64,000 bases of DNA. Origin: JBFONV01 sp040779335 (GTDB taxonomy: Bacteria; Pseudomonadota; Gammaproteobacteria; Enterobacterales; Alteromonadaceae). Both the position numbers and the translations under genes were made by a program. The stretch lies in NCBI GenBank assembly GCA_040779335.1, contig JBFONV010000008.1, forward strand, positions 62,001-126,000, written 5' to 3'. The notes under the pieces are model-generated. The model did not search any database. It had not been told where the DNA came from and was given only the letters and a program-made list of their open reading frames with translations. Shown piece after piece: positions 8,581 through 17,880 of this stretch; within the stretch, counting starts at the first letter, position 1; the number at the start of each line of letters is the position of its first letter.

Positions 8581-10032
8581 ATGACAGAATTACAACATGT
8601 TAAAACACCGAGTATGCTCGACTCTTTTATCCCATTACTGGCGTTGATTCTAATGCTATCGGGCTCGGTATATTATTTTGGGGATAACTCAACTGGTGGA
8701 CCCAATCAGATAGCGTTAATGGTAGCAACTGGTATTGCTGCGATCATTGGTATAAAGAATAATGCCACATGGGCTGAAATCGAAAAGGCCATGGTGCACG
8801 GCATTTCAATCTCTATGGGCGCTATTTTTATTTTACTCGCTGTTGGCGCGTTAATTGGCACTTGGATGTTGTCTGGCACAGTACCAACAATGATTTATTT
8901 CGGTCTTAAATTATTAAACCCTGATTGGTTTTATCCGGCCGCCTGTATTATTTGTGGTATTGTCGCGTTAAGTATTGGTAGTTCTTGGACAACAGCAGCA
9001 ACCATTGGTGTCGCACTGATGGGAATTGCGAGTGGTTTGGGACTAGATCCTGCGATCACGGCAGGTGCGGTGATCTCTGGGGCTTATTTTGGTGATAAAA
9101 TTTCGCCATTATCAGAAACCACTAACTTAGCTCCTGTTGTTGCTGGTTCTGAGCTCTTCTCTCATATTCGTTATATGATGTGGACAACCTTACCCTCTAT
9201 TACTATTAGCTTAACTTTATTTACTATTATTGGTTTTACCGAAGAAACACGACAAGCAACCGCCTCGGTTGATTTTATCAATCAAAAGTTAGTCGATAAT
9301 TTTAATATCAGCATTTTCAACTTACTGCCACTAGTATTGTTATTAACATTGGCGATTAAAAAAGTTCCAGCCTTCCCATCCGTCGCCATTGGCGCTCTAG
9401 TGGGGGCATTATGGGCGGTATTATTTCAATCAGAGTTAATTCTACGCCTAGCTGCAGAAGGATTAGATAGCACAACTGCGACAATAACGGTTGTTTGGAC
9501 GGCCTTTTTTGATGGCGTAGCCATTAACTCCGGTGATGCTGAACTGAATGACTTATTAAGCGGCGGAGGCATGGGGGGCATGCTTAAAATAATATGGTTG
9601 GTGATGTGTGCCTTGATGTTTGGCGCAGTTCTCGAACATTTAGGGATGTTGAAAAGATTTGTCTCTGCGATATTATCATCGGTAAAATCTGTTGGTGGTT
9701 TAATTGCTAGTACTATTGCGACATGTATTGGCACAAACATTATCACAGCCGATCAATATATGGCGATTGTGATGCCTGGCCGTATGTATAAAGAAGAATA
9801 TAAGCGCAGAGGTTTAGATCCCTTAGTGCTTAGTAGAACCCTAGAAGATTCAGGTACGCTAACTTCTCCATTGATTCCTTGGAACACCTGTGGTGCTTTC
9901 ATGTTTGGTGTGCTGGCGCTGACGTCTTATGACTATATTTTTTATTGTTTCTTTAACCTGATCAATCCAATTTTGGCGATAGGCTATGGATTTCTTGGCT
10001 TTAAAATAAAAAAACTTGCCGATAACGCATAA
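8581..10032 (+). CDS. Na+/H+ antiporter, NhaC family
   Basis: A 483-residue polytopic inner-membrane protein with about 11-12 hydrophobic segments. NhaC-family features include the SIGSSWTTAATIG helix, the conserved GAYFGDKISPLSETTNLAP loop near residue 170-185 and the SGTLTSPLIPWNTCGAF segment near 425. The family exchanges Na+ for H+; some members move amino acids or malate/lactate, so the substrate is not fixed. No regulator lies beside it, and it is bounded by terminators on both sides as a single-gene unit. The marine setting fits a sodium-cycling role. Confidence 0.88.
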   Translation: MTELQHVKTPSMLDSFIPLLALILMLSGSVYYFGDNSTGGPNQIALMVATGIAAIIGIKNNATWAEIEKAMVHGISISMGAIFILLAVGALIGTWMLSGTVPTMIYFGLKLLNPDWFYPAACIICGIVALSIGSSWTTAATIGVALMGIASGLGLDPAITAGAVISGAYFGDKISPLSETTNLAPVVAGSELFSHIRYMMWTTLPSITISLTLFTIIGFTEETRQATASVDFINQKLVDNFNISIFNLLPLVLLLTLAIKKVPAFPSVAIGALVGALWAVLFQSELILRLAAEGLDSTTATITVVWTAFFDGVAINSGDAELNDLLSGGGMGGMLKIIWLVMCALMFGAVLEHLGMLKRFVSAILSSVKSVGGLIASTIATCIGTNIITADQYMAIVMPGRMYKEEYKRRGLDPLVLSRTLEDSGTLTSPLIPWNTCGAFMFGVLALTSYDYIFYCFFNLINPILAIGYGFLGFKIKKLADNA

Positions 10033-10057
10033 AAAACTTCATAAATAATTATTCAAT

Positions 10058-10080
10058 AAAGCCTGTCTCATACAGGCTTT
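10058..10080 (+). terminator. Terminator after the NhaC-type antiporter gene
   Basis: A perfect 9-bp stem AAAGCCTGT/ACAGGCTTT with a 5-nt loop, followed by TTATTTTCTT, 26 bp after the stop codon. Confidence 0.9.
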
Positions 10081-10117
10081 TTATTTTCTTAAAAGTTACA
10101 TAAAATAAAGTCATTAT

Positions 10118-10152
10118 CAAAAGTGAAATTAATGATATAAATTTCACTTTTG
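10118..10152. repeat. 12-bp perfect inverted repeat upstream of pepN
   Basis: CAAAAGTGAAAT at 10118-10129 is repeated inverted as ATTTCACTTTTG at 10141-10152, with an 11-bp AT-only spacer. It lies 71 bp before the pepN start, between the antiporter terminator and pepN. It has no T-run and could be an operator or a leader hairpin. Confidence 0.6.
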
Positions 10153-10222
10153 TCGCGTGATTTTTCATCGGCTATTTGAGCCATATTTGAGATTGAAAAA
10201 CTTTATACAGCTAGGGAATAAA

Positions 10223-12790
10223 ATGACAGAATTTACTGCTCGTTATTTATCTGATTACACTAAACCTCACTTCTCGATTGCAACCACTGATTTGTCATTT
10301 GAATTATCTGATGAAGCAACCATAGTTACAAACGTGATGTCGATCACTCGTATCGGCGATGCTAAAGCCTCATTAGTGTTAGATGGCGAACAATTAGAGT
10401 TAGTATCAATTTCAGTTAATCAGCAGTGTGTTCCGAAAGAGAGCTATGTGTTAACCGATAATTCGTTAGAACTCTTTACTACAGAGAATGCGTTCGAGCT
10501 AACAATAGTCACCCAAATTAATCCATTAAAAAACACTGCACTTGAAGGGTTGTTTAAATCAGGTGATGCCTTTTGTACTCAGTGTGAAGCGGAAGGCTTT
10601 CGACGTATCACCTATTATATAGACCGCCCTGATGTCATGGCGATATTTTCAGTGGCTATCGTTGCTGACAAAAACACTTATCCGTATTTGTTAGCCAACG
10701 GTAATAAAATTGAACAAGGGGATTTGCCCAACGGTCGACATTTTGTTAAATGGTATGATCCCTTTCCGAAACCTTGCTACTTATTCGCACTGGTTGCGGG
10801 GGATTTTGATTTACTAAAAGACACTTATCGAACAAGTTCAAATAAAGAGGTGCAATTAGAAATATTTGTTGATAAAGGTAATCGTGCTAAAGCACAACAT
10901 GCAATGACTTCATTAAAACAGTCAATGAAATGGGATGAAGATACTTTTGGCTTAGAATATGACTTAGATATTTACATGATTGTCGCGGTCGATTTTTTCA
11001 ATATGGGGGCAATGGAAAACAAAGGCTTAAATGTTTTCAATAGTAAATATGTTTTAGCCGACAACCAATCGGCAACAGATACTGATTATTTTAATATTCA
11101 AGCGGTGATTGCTCATGAATACTTCCACAACTGGACAGGGAATAGGGTTACTTGTCGTGATTGGTTTCAGTTAAGCTTAAAAGAAGGTTTAACGGTTTTT
11201 CGCGATCAACAGTTTAGTGCTGATATGCACTCAGCTGCAGTAACTAGGATACAAAATGTTCGTGTATTAAGATCACAACAGTTTGCTGAAGACGCAGGTC
11301 CGATGGCGCATCCTATTCGTCCTGAAAAAGTCATTGAGATGAATAATTTCTATACCTTAACCGTATACGAGAAGGGCGCTGAAGTTATTCGTATGATACA
11401 TACGCTGTTAGGGCCACAGAAATTCAGACAAGGCATGGATTTATATTTTGCGCGCTTTGATGGTATGGCAGTTACTTGTGATGATTTTGTCAATGCCATG
11501 GCTGATGCATCTGGAATAGATTTGTCACAATTTAAACGTTGGTATTGCCAAGCTGGGACTCCACAATTAAGCGTCGAACAAACCTTTGATAAAGAGAGGG
11601 GCGAACTCAAATTATGCGTTGAACAATCACTTAAAGGGCCATCGACTCAGCAGAATAAGGAATTACACATTCCTATTAATATCGAATTAATTGACGTTAT
11701 TACTAAACAAAGTTATCGACAATTAATCGAATTGAAAGATTCACAGCAAACCTGGACATTTAATGGTTATGAACACGCGCCTATAGTGGCGTTTCTTGGT
11801 GGTTTTTCTGCCCCGGTTAAAGTTAGCTTTAAGCAAACTGATGCTGAACTGATAACTATTATGGAACACGCTCAGGATGATTTTTGTCGCTGGGATGCAG
11901 GGCAAAAATTATTTACCCGTTACATTCAAAAAGTAATGATTGAACCAGATCTTACTCTGCCTCAAGTTTTTATTTCTGCTTTTGCCAATATATTGTCTTC
12001 TAGTATTGATCCCGCACTAATTGCTGAACAGCTGACGTTACCCTCGTTTGATGAATTGGCTGATTTGATTGATGAAGTAGACCCAATAAGCTTGTTGGAT
12101 GCCATCACTAATATAAAACTGCAGCTAGCGTTGGGACTGAATGCACAACTTAACGATGTTTATGTCGCTTTGTGTCAGTCTGCTAATACCGATAATGCAA
12201 TTGCCGCCGCAGAACGTTCATTGAAAAACGTATGTTTATCTTATTTAGCATTGTTTGGTGAAAATGAAAACGTGGTTTTAAAACATTTCAATCATTCAAA
12301 CAATATGACTGATACGCTTGCCGCAATGCAATGCAGTGCTAAAAATAACCTCAGTTGCTTTGATGAGCAAATGGCTTGTTTTGAAGAAAAGTGGCATGAC
12401 ACCTCCTTAGTCATGGACAAATGGTTTATGCTCAATGCATCACTGGTTAGTGGGCAAATATACCAGCACCTCGAGAGTTTATTGGCTCATCCTGCGTTTA
12501 GTCTTAAAAATCCCAATAGAGCGCGCTCCTTAATTGGCGCTTTTGTTCATAATAACCCTCGTTATTTTCATGACATTAGCGGTAAAGGTTACCAATTTTT
12601 ATCCGCACAAGTGGCTAAGTTAAATGAGATAAATCCACAAGTAGCATCACGCTTAATAACACCTTTGATCCAATTTAAAGGCTTTGATCACACTCGACAG
12701 CAGTTAATGTTGGCAGAAATTAAAAAATTAAGCCAAATGCCAAAACTATCAAAAGATTTACAAGAAAAGTTAGACGCAGCATTAAAATAA
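10223..12790 (+). CDS. pepN: Aminopeptidase N (M1 family)
   Basis: Cytoplasmic zinc aminopeptidase that removes N-terminal residues from peptides. It is 855 residues, close to the 870 of E. coli PepN. The substrate-binding GAMEN motif is at 262-266. The zinc site is HEYFH at 298-302, with the third ligand Glu321 in LKEG. The open frame extends 22 codons upstream to 10157. I chose the ATG at 10223 because AGGGA lies five bases before it and MTEFTARYLSDY aligns with the usual PepN N-terminus. DUF2835 follows two bases after the stop. Confidence 0.96.
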   Translation: MTEFTARYLSDYTKPHFSIATTDLSFELSDEATIVTNVMSITRIGDAKASLVLDGEQLELVSISVNQQCVPKESYVLTDNSLELFTTENAFELTIVTQINPLKNTALEGLFKSGDAFCTQCEAEGFRRITYYIDRPDVMAIFSVAIVADKNTYPYLLANGNKIEQGDLPNGRHFVKWYDPFPKPCYLFALVAGDFDLLKDTYRTSSNKEVQLEIFVDKGNRAKAQHAMTSLKQSMKWDEDTFGLEYDLDIYMIVAVDFFNMGAMENKGLNVFNSKYVLADNQSATDTDYFNIQAVIAHEYFHNWTGNRVTCRDWFQLSLKEGLTVFRDQQFSADMHSAAVTRIQNVRVLRSQQFAEDAGPMAHPIRPEKVIEMNNFYTLTVYEKGAEVIRMIHTLLGPQKFRQGMDLYFARFDGMAVTCDDFVNAMADASGIDLSQFKRWYCQAGTPQLSVEQTFDKERGELKLCVEQSLKGPSTQQNKELHIPINIELIDVITKQSYRQLIELKDSQQTWTFNGYEHAPIVAFLGGFSAPVKVSFKQTDAELITIMEHAQDDFCRWDAGQKLFTRYIQKVMIEPDLTLPQVFISAFANILSSSIDPALIAEQLTLPSFDELADLIDEVDPISLLDAITNIKLQLALGLNAQLNDVYVALCQSANTDNAIAAAERSLKNVCLSYLALFGENENVVLKHFNHSNNMTDTLAAMQCSAKNNLSCFDEQMACFEEKWHDTSLVMDKWFMLNASLVSGQIYQHLESLLAHPAFSLKNPNRARSLIGAFVHNNPRYFHDISGKGYQFLSAQVAKLNEINPQVASRLITPLIQFKGFDHTRQQLMLAEIKKLSQMPKLSKDLQEKLDAALK

Positions 12791-12792
12791 CG

Positions 12793-13008
12793 ATGAAATA
12801 TTATTTTTCTATTCATTTGTCATATCGAGAATTTCTGCCCTATTATCAAGGGCAGATATATGCAATTGTTGCTACTACAGATAAAGGTATTCGTGTGCAA
12901 TTTCCCGCATCTCATTTGAGGGAATATGTAACGAACGAAGGAATTCATGGTTATTTTTGTATGAATACTGAAAATAACAAATTTTTATCTTTGACCAAAA
13001 TAGCGTAG
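12793..13008 (+). CDS. DUF2835 family small protein
   Basis: A 71-residue cytoplasmic protein matching DUF2835: the N-terminal FSIHLSYREFLPYYQG and the central VQFPASHLREYVTNEGIHGYF stretch are characteristic. The function of the family is unknown; short, strand-rich, possibly nucleic-acid-binding proteins are common in marine gammaproteobacteria. It starts two bases after pepN and has no ribosome-binding site of its own, so translation is probably coupled to pepN. No terminator is visible after it. Confidence 0.85.
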   Translation: MKYYFSIHLSYREFLPYYQGQIYAIVATTDKGIRVQFPASHLREYVTNEGIHGYFCMNTENNKFLSLTKIA

Positions 13009-13327
13009 TTAGAGTATATGCTTTAAACAGTGGTCGGACCATGATGTCTGCTACTGACTTGTTAATTTATTATCAAATGAGTGCTAATTCATTCACTTAG
13101 TTGTCCATCGATGTACTAATCTAAGTAAGTTTTAAACGCTTGTTTTAAACGCTGTTATGATTTGTTGGTTTTATTGTGCGCAAGTCATTAAAATACAGCG
13201 TCTTAACAATTGTTTTTAAGCCTTGCCTAGATGATAAAATGATGCAATTATTGTTTTATACCACTAAAAAGTGGATAACGAAAATAACAAATAAAAGTAC
13301 TCTGTTTCGGGATTGGGGAGAGAATAA
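13009..13327. other. Regulatory gap before the DUF1302 cassette
   Basis: No ORF of note. It holds the FadR-like palindrome at 13028-13044 and otherwise AT-rich DNA up to a GGGGAG ribosome-binding site for the DUF1302 gene. No hairpin terminator follows DUF2835, so read-through from pepN into the cassette cannot be excluded. Confidence 0.5.
13028..13044. promoter_or_regulatory. FadR-type palindrome upstream of the DUF1302-MMPL cassette
   Basis: CAGTGGTCGGACCATGA contains the complete palindromic core TGGTC-N-GACCA of the FadR consensus; the outer bases do not match. It lies 285-300 bp before the DUF1302 start and 20 bp after the DUF2835 stop, in non-coding DNA. Ten fixed bases are expected about 0.06 times by chance in 64 kb. 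Assignment to FadR is inference, supported by a second core match at fadE. Confidence 0.5.
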
Positions 13328-15376
13328 ATGAAACATAGCCCTCGTAATCGGTTTTATAGAAAACCGTTGGCTGCAAGTATCACAGCTGCCTTAATGACCA
13401 TTGCTACCAGTAATGTTAGCGCAGCCAAATTTCAATTAGGTGATTTCGACATTAGCTTTGATTCTACTTTCAGTCTTGGTAGCAGCATGCGTGTTGAAAA
13501 TCGAAATTGGAATGATAATATAGCCAAAGCAAACAACGTTAATAATGGGTTTGATTTTAGTAGTTATCATGCTGCACTTAATGCTCCACTAAGTCAGACA
13601 TTATGGTCTGGGGCAGGTGGTTATTCTGCAAATGGCGATAACGGTAATTTAAACTTTGATGCTGGTGATACGTTTTCAACTATTTTTAAAGGCTCTCATG
13701 AACTAGATATTCATAAAGATAATATGGGCTTGTTTATTCGCGGCATGTATTTCTATGATTTTGAAATGTCTGACAACGATCGTGCATGGACTAATCCTAC
13801 GTCTGGCCTAGTTAATGACCCGTGCAGAGACAGCGAAGCAAGCGATCAGTTATGTAATGACGTCCGTTTACTCGATGCTTTTGTTTATGGTGATTTTGAT
13901 TTAGGTGAAATGCCGTTTTCTGTTCGTATTGGTCAGCAAGTGATCAGTTGGGGCGAAAGTACTTTAATTTCACATGGTATTAGTGAACTTAACCCCGTAG
14001 ATATCTCTCGTCTTAGAGCACCAGGAGCAGAATTAAAAGAAGCCTTTATACCATTTGGTGCAGTTTGGGCGTCGTTAGGTGTTTCAGAAAACTTTAATAT
14101 TGAAGCGTTTTACCAGTACAGCTGGGAAAAAACGATATTGCCAGCCCCGGGAAGTTATTTCTCTACTAATGATTTTGCCGGAGACGGTGGTCATTATAAC
14201 AATATACAATTAGGGTTTTCGGGTAATCCAGATATGGATCTTGATTTCCTTATTGCGGGCTTAAACCAAGTCGGCGGTATGATGCGTTCGGGTGATCCTG
14301 CGACTATGGCTGCTGCTGCACAAGTCTACTTAGCTTACCCAACAAAGCTTACGTTAAAAGCGCCTGGCGGAAAAAGTGCCTTGGAGCCCGATGATGGCGG
14401 CCAATATGGTTTACGTCTATCATGGTACTTGCCAGAGCTTAATGATACTGAGTTAAGCTTGTATTACATGAATTATCACAGTCGTCGCCCATTATTTTCA
14501 GGGATCACTGCTGACTTTACATCTGCCTCTATCGCAAGTGATTTAGGGTATTTAGCAACAAATACTATTACCGAAGATAATTACGCCGATTTAGGAACCT
14601 TCTCGCAAGTGTTGCTCTCATATCCTGAAGACATAAAGTTATACGCACTAAGCTTTAATACTACGGCGGGAACGACGTCCGTAGCAGGTGAAATTTCATA
14701 TCGTCAAGACGAACCACTACAAATTGATGATGTAGAGTTGCTTTTTGCTGCAATGCCTCAACAATTGGCCAACGCTGGTTTGCGTCCTGATTTAGATGGT
14801 ATTTCACAAATGGATGTGTATGGCTCAGGTGAACAAGCCCAAGGATTTATACTTTCTGATACATTGCAGGCACAACTTACATTAACGCACTTGTTTGGCC
14901 CAACCATAGGTGCCAGTCAATTTACGGCATTGATGGAAATTGGAGGTATCAATATTCAAGATATGCCTGATAAAGATGTACTGCGTTTAAATGGCCCGGG
15001 TACGGCTCGTAGTGGTGGTTTTCCTATTAAAAATGGTTTGGAAGCGGGTGTGCAAGATGGTGTAGAAACCAATCCATTCCCTGATGACTTTGCTTGGGGA
15101 TACCGCGCGGTCGTTAAACTAGACTACAATAACGTTTTTGCAGGTGTTAACGTATCGCCAAGGTTGGTATTTTCACACGATGTTGAAGGTATTACACCGG
15201 ATCCTTTATTCCTTTTTGTTGAAGATAGAAAATCACTTGGGGTTACTATAGGCATGGACTACCAAAGTCGTTGGTCAGCAGATTTCAGCTACAATAGCTT
15301 TTGGGGTGGTGTAGGCACTACAAATAAGATGGAAGATCGTGATTATGTTTCTTTCAATATTAAGTACTCTATTTAA
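13328..15376 (+). CDS. DUF1302 outer-membrane beta-barrel protein
   Basis: A 682-residue secreted protein with a signal peptide (about residues 1-33, ending NVSA) followed by a DUF1302-type sequence. It has alternating aromatic/polar strands, the GQQVISWGES segment near residue 200, and an aromatic-containing strand at the C-terminus (DYVSFNIKYSI), as expected for outer-membrane barrels. The family is often encoded beside DUF1329, YCF48-like and MMPL proteins in gammaproteobacteria and has no firmly assigned substrate. It is first in a four-gene run; DUF1329 follows after 11 bp. By position it is a plausible outer-membrane partner of the MMPL pump. Confidence 0.85.
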   Translation: MKHSPRNRFYRKPLAASITAALMTIATSNVSAAKFQLGDFDISFDSTFSLGSSMRVENRNWNDNIAKANNVNNGFDFSSYHAALNAPLSQTLWSGAGGYSANGDNGNLNFDAGDTFSTIFKGSHELDIHKDNMGLFIRGMYFYDFEMSDNDRAWTNPTSGLVNDPCRDSEASDQLCNDVRLLDAFVYGDFDLGEMPFSVRIGQQVISWGESTLISHGISELNPVDISRLRAPGAELKEAFIPFGAVWASLGVSENFNIEAFYQYSWEKTILPAPGSYFSTNDFAGDGGHYNNIQLGFSGNPDMDLDFLIAGLNQVGGMMRSGDPATMAAAAQVYLAYPTKLTLKAPGGKSALEPDDGGQYGLRLSWYLPELNDTELSLYYMNYHSRRPLFSGITADFTSASIASDLGYLATNTITEDNYADLGTFSQVLLSYPEDIKLYALSFNTTAGTTSVAGEISYRQDEPLQIDDVELLFAAMPQQLANAGLRPDLDGISQMDVYGSGEQAQGFILSDTLQAQLTLTHLFGPTIGASQFTALMEIGGINIQDMPDKDVLRLNGPGTARSGGFPIKNGLEAGVQDGVETNPFPDDFAWGYRAVVKLDYNNVFAGVNVSPRLVFSHDVEGITPDPLFLFVEDRKSLGVTIGMDYQSRWSADFSYNSFWGGVGTTNKMEDRDYVSFNIKYSI

Positions 15377-15387
15377 GGAACCGGATC

Positions 15388-16764
15388 ATGAAACATAACT
15401 CAATGAAAAAAGTAACATTATTATCATTAGCCATGTCACTTGCATTTAGTGGTTCACTATTGGCAAAGGTTGATGCTGCCCAAGCGGAAAAGTTAACCAA
15501 CGATTTAACCGCAATGGGCGCTGTTAAAGCGGGGAACGCTGATGGCTCAATTCCCGAATGGACGGGCGGAATTACTACTCCTCCAGCAGGGTATACAGTG
15601 GGCGATCATCATCCAGATCCATTTTCTGGTGACAAAGTAAAGTATACGGTGACGGCCAAGAATGTATCAGAATATAAAGAATTTCTGACACCTGGACAGG
15701 TCAAATTATTTGAAACCTATCCAGACACCTTTAAAATGAACGTCTATCAAACTCGTCGTTCAGCATCTTTTCCTGAACATGTTTATCAGGCAACGCTTGC
15801 AAACGCAACGCGCTCTGAACTAATTCAAGAGGGTAATGGGATTAGTCAAGCGGCTATTGGTGTGCCATTTCCAATTCCTAAAGATGGTTTAGAAGCGATT
15901 TGGAACCACGTTCTACGTTATCGTGGCGAAGCGGTAACTCGTGAAGGAGGTCAAGCGGCACCAACAGCGTCTGGTGACTACACCTACATGGGCTTTGATG
16001 ACCAACTTATGTTGCCATATTCAGTTAAAGGCGCATCAGCAGAAGAACTGCAAAAAACAAATATATTGTTTAAGTTTAAGCAAAAAGTGACAGAGCCTGC
16101 TCGTTTGGCTGGTACGGCATTATTGGTTCATGAAACCATGGATCAGATCAAAACACCTCGTCAAGCTTGGACTTACAATACCGGCCAACGACGGGTTCGT
16201 CGTGCGCCAAATGTAGCTTACGATGCACCAGGTACAGCATCTGATGGTTTAAGAACGACTGATGATTTCGATATGTTTAACGGCGCTCCAAATCGTTACA
16301 ACTGGACGCTTAAAGGTAAGCAAGAATTGTTGATCCCTTATAATGATTATCGTTTACACAGTGATCAACTTAAATACGCCGATATCTTAAGACCAGGTCA
16401 TATTAATCCTGAACATGTGCGTTATGAAAAACATCGAGTATGGGTTGTTGAAGCTCAGTTAAAAGAAGATACTCGTCATATCTACAAGAAACGTGTATTT
16501 TTTATAGATGAGGATAGCTGGCAAATCGCAGTGACCGATATTTACGATAATCGTGATGAACTTTATCGTGTTGGTGTAGCCCATGGTATTAATTATTATG
16601 AAGTTCCTGCACAATGGTCTACGCTTGAAGTATTTCATGATTTACAATCTCGTCGGTATATCGCCATGGGATTGGATAACGAAGCGAGCATGTATAACTT
16701 TTCAGCTGAGTTAAAAGACGCTGAGTTTACACCAGCGGCATTGCGACGCGAAGGCCGTAGATAG
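15388..16764 (+). CDS. DUF1329 periplasmic protein
   Basis: A 458-residue secreted protein; the signal peptide ends near residue 26 (SLLAKVDA). DUF1329 features include the N-terminal LTNDLTAMGAVKAGNADGSIPEWTGG region and the later YNTGQRRVRRAP and FDMFNGAPNRYNWTL segments. I recall the family as related in fold to the LolA/LolB lipoprotein carriers, which would suit a periplasmic carrier of lipid-like ligands, but this is not shown by the sequence. AAGGA precedes the ATG. A terminator-like hairpin follows, so the first two genes may be expressed more strongly than the last two. Confidence 0.85.
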   Translation: MKHNSMKKVTLLSLAMSLAFSGSLLAKVDAAQAEKLTNDLTAMGAVKAGNADGSIPEWTGGITTPPAGYTVGDHHPDPFSGDKVKYTVTAKNVSEYKEFLTPGQVKLFETYPDTFKMNVYQTRRSASFPEHVYQATLANATRSELIQEGNGISQAAIGVPFPIPKDGLEAIWNHVLRYRGEAVTREGGQAAPTASGDYTYMGFDDQLMLPYSVKGASAEELQKTNILFKFKQKVTEPARLAGTALLVHETMDQIKTPRQAWTYNTGQRRVRRAPNVAYDAPGTASDGLRTTDDFDMFNGAPNRYNWTLKGKQELLIPYNDYRLHSDQLKYADILRPGHINPEHVRYEKHRVWVVEAQLKEDTRHIYKKRVFFIDEDSWQIAVTDIYDNRDELYRVGVAHGINYYEVPAQWSTLEVFHDLQSRRYIAMGLDNEASMYNFSAELKDAEFTPAALRREGRR

Positions 16765-16782
16765 ACGTTTAATTACAGATAC

Positions 16783-16806
16783 AACGGCTGGCAAACGTCA
16801 GCCGTT
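16783..16806 (+). terminator. Internal terminator between the DUF1329 and YCF48-like genes
   Basis: An 8-bp perfect stem (AACGGCTG with CAGCCGTT), 8-nt loop and a TTTATTTC tail. It sits inside the four-gene cassette, so it probably attenuates rather than ends transcription. Confidence 0.75.
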
Positions 16807-16866
16807 TTTATTTCTTCATAAAATGGTAATACAACCATTAAGGATTTCTAAAGAGTGTATTTTGTT

Positions 16867-17877
16867 ATGAAGCGTCTAGTAGCTTTCACCCTATCTTGTG
16901 TTTTTTGCTCTCAACTTTGGGCAGCTACACAACCTATATCATCAGTAATGGCACCTCTTGCCAATCAGTCACTTTTACTGGATATATTTAATGTTGAACA
17001 AAATAAATTAGTGGTGGTCGGCCAGCATGGTCATATTTTAACATCGACCGATGCTGAAAATTGGCAACAAGCCCAAGTTCCAATCCAGTCGACATTAACT
17101 GCGGTTTATTTTATTGATACGCAGCAGGGATGGGCGGTGGGGCATGATGCCACAATTGTCCACACTGAAGATGGAGGGGCTAATTGGGAAGTGCAGCAAT
17201 TTTCTCCGCATTTGGAGAAGCCTTTACTTGATGTTGTTTTTAAAAACGAGTTAGAAGGTATCGCTGTTGGCGCCTATGGTCAGTTTTTTAGAACTGTTGA
17301 CGGTGGAAAGCATTGGGCGTTTGAGTTTCATAGTGAGTTTTTGCCGCAGGACGATATAGACTATTTAGAAGAATTAAAAAATCAAGACGAAGAAGCTTAC
17401 CTCGATGAAAGAGCAAGTATTCTTCCCCATTTCAATCGTGTGATCATGGATGGACGGACACTTTATCTTGTTGGTGAAATAGGGCTTATCGCGAAAAGTA
17501 ATGATTTTGGGGTCAGCTGGCAAAAGCTTAAGGAAATATACCAAGGTTCATTTTTTGATCTTGCTCGAACGCACGAAGGGAATTTGCTGGTGGTTGGCTT
17601 GCGCGGTAATGTCTTTAGAAGCTTAAAAAATGGCACTCCTTGGCAGCGTAGCGATACAGATACCACTGCGTTACTTAATTCAATTGTCTTGGGCGGAGAC
17701 AACCGTATTTTTATATTGGGTAACAATGGTATGTTGTTAGAGAGTCGTGATGATGGCATCTCGTATACGCAACACATACAAACAGATGGTAAAGCCCTAA
17801 TTGCAGGTGTTTGGTTTAAAGATCAAATTATTGCAGTTTCAGATGTTGGCGTTAAAACAATAGAAATAATGAAATAA
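16867..17877 (+). CDS. YCF48/Hcf136-like beta-propeller protein
   Basis: A 336-residue protein with a signal peptide (to about residue 20, LWAATQ) and repeated BNR/YCF48-type blades: GWAVGHDATIVHTEDGGANW, GIAVGAYGQFFRTVDGGKHW and at least two degenerate later copies. In chloroplasts and cyanobacteria the family assists photosystem II assembly; in heterotrophs such genes sit with DUF1302/DUF1329/MMPL genes and their role is unknown. An in-frame GTG at 16855 is an alternative start with a better-placed AAGGA. I prefer the ATG because the signal peptide then begins MKRL. The MMPL gene follows after 3 bp. Confidence 0.8.
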   Translation: MKRLVAFTLSCVFCSQLWAATQPISSVMAPLANQSLLLDIFNVEQNKLVVVGQHGHILTSTDAENWQQAQVPIQSTLTAVYFIDTQQGWAVGHDATIVHTEDGGANWEVQQFSPHLEKPLLDVVFKNELEGIAVGAYGQFFRTVDGGKHWAFEFHSEFLPQDDIDYLEELKNQDEEAYLDERASILPHFNRVIMDGRTLYLVGEIGLIAKSNDFGVSWQKLKEIYQGSFFDLARTHEGNLLVVGLRGNVFRSLKNGTPWQRSDTDTTALLNSIVLGGDNRIFILGNNGMLLESRDDGISYTQHIQTDGKALIAGVWFKDQIIAVSDVGVKTIEIMK

Positions 17878-17880
17878 AAT

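Noticed and set aside
17463..17777. Long minus-strand frame inside the YCF48-like gene
   Set aside because: Shadow of the plus-strand gene; no start signals and no protein family features.
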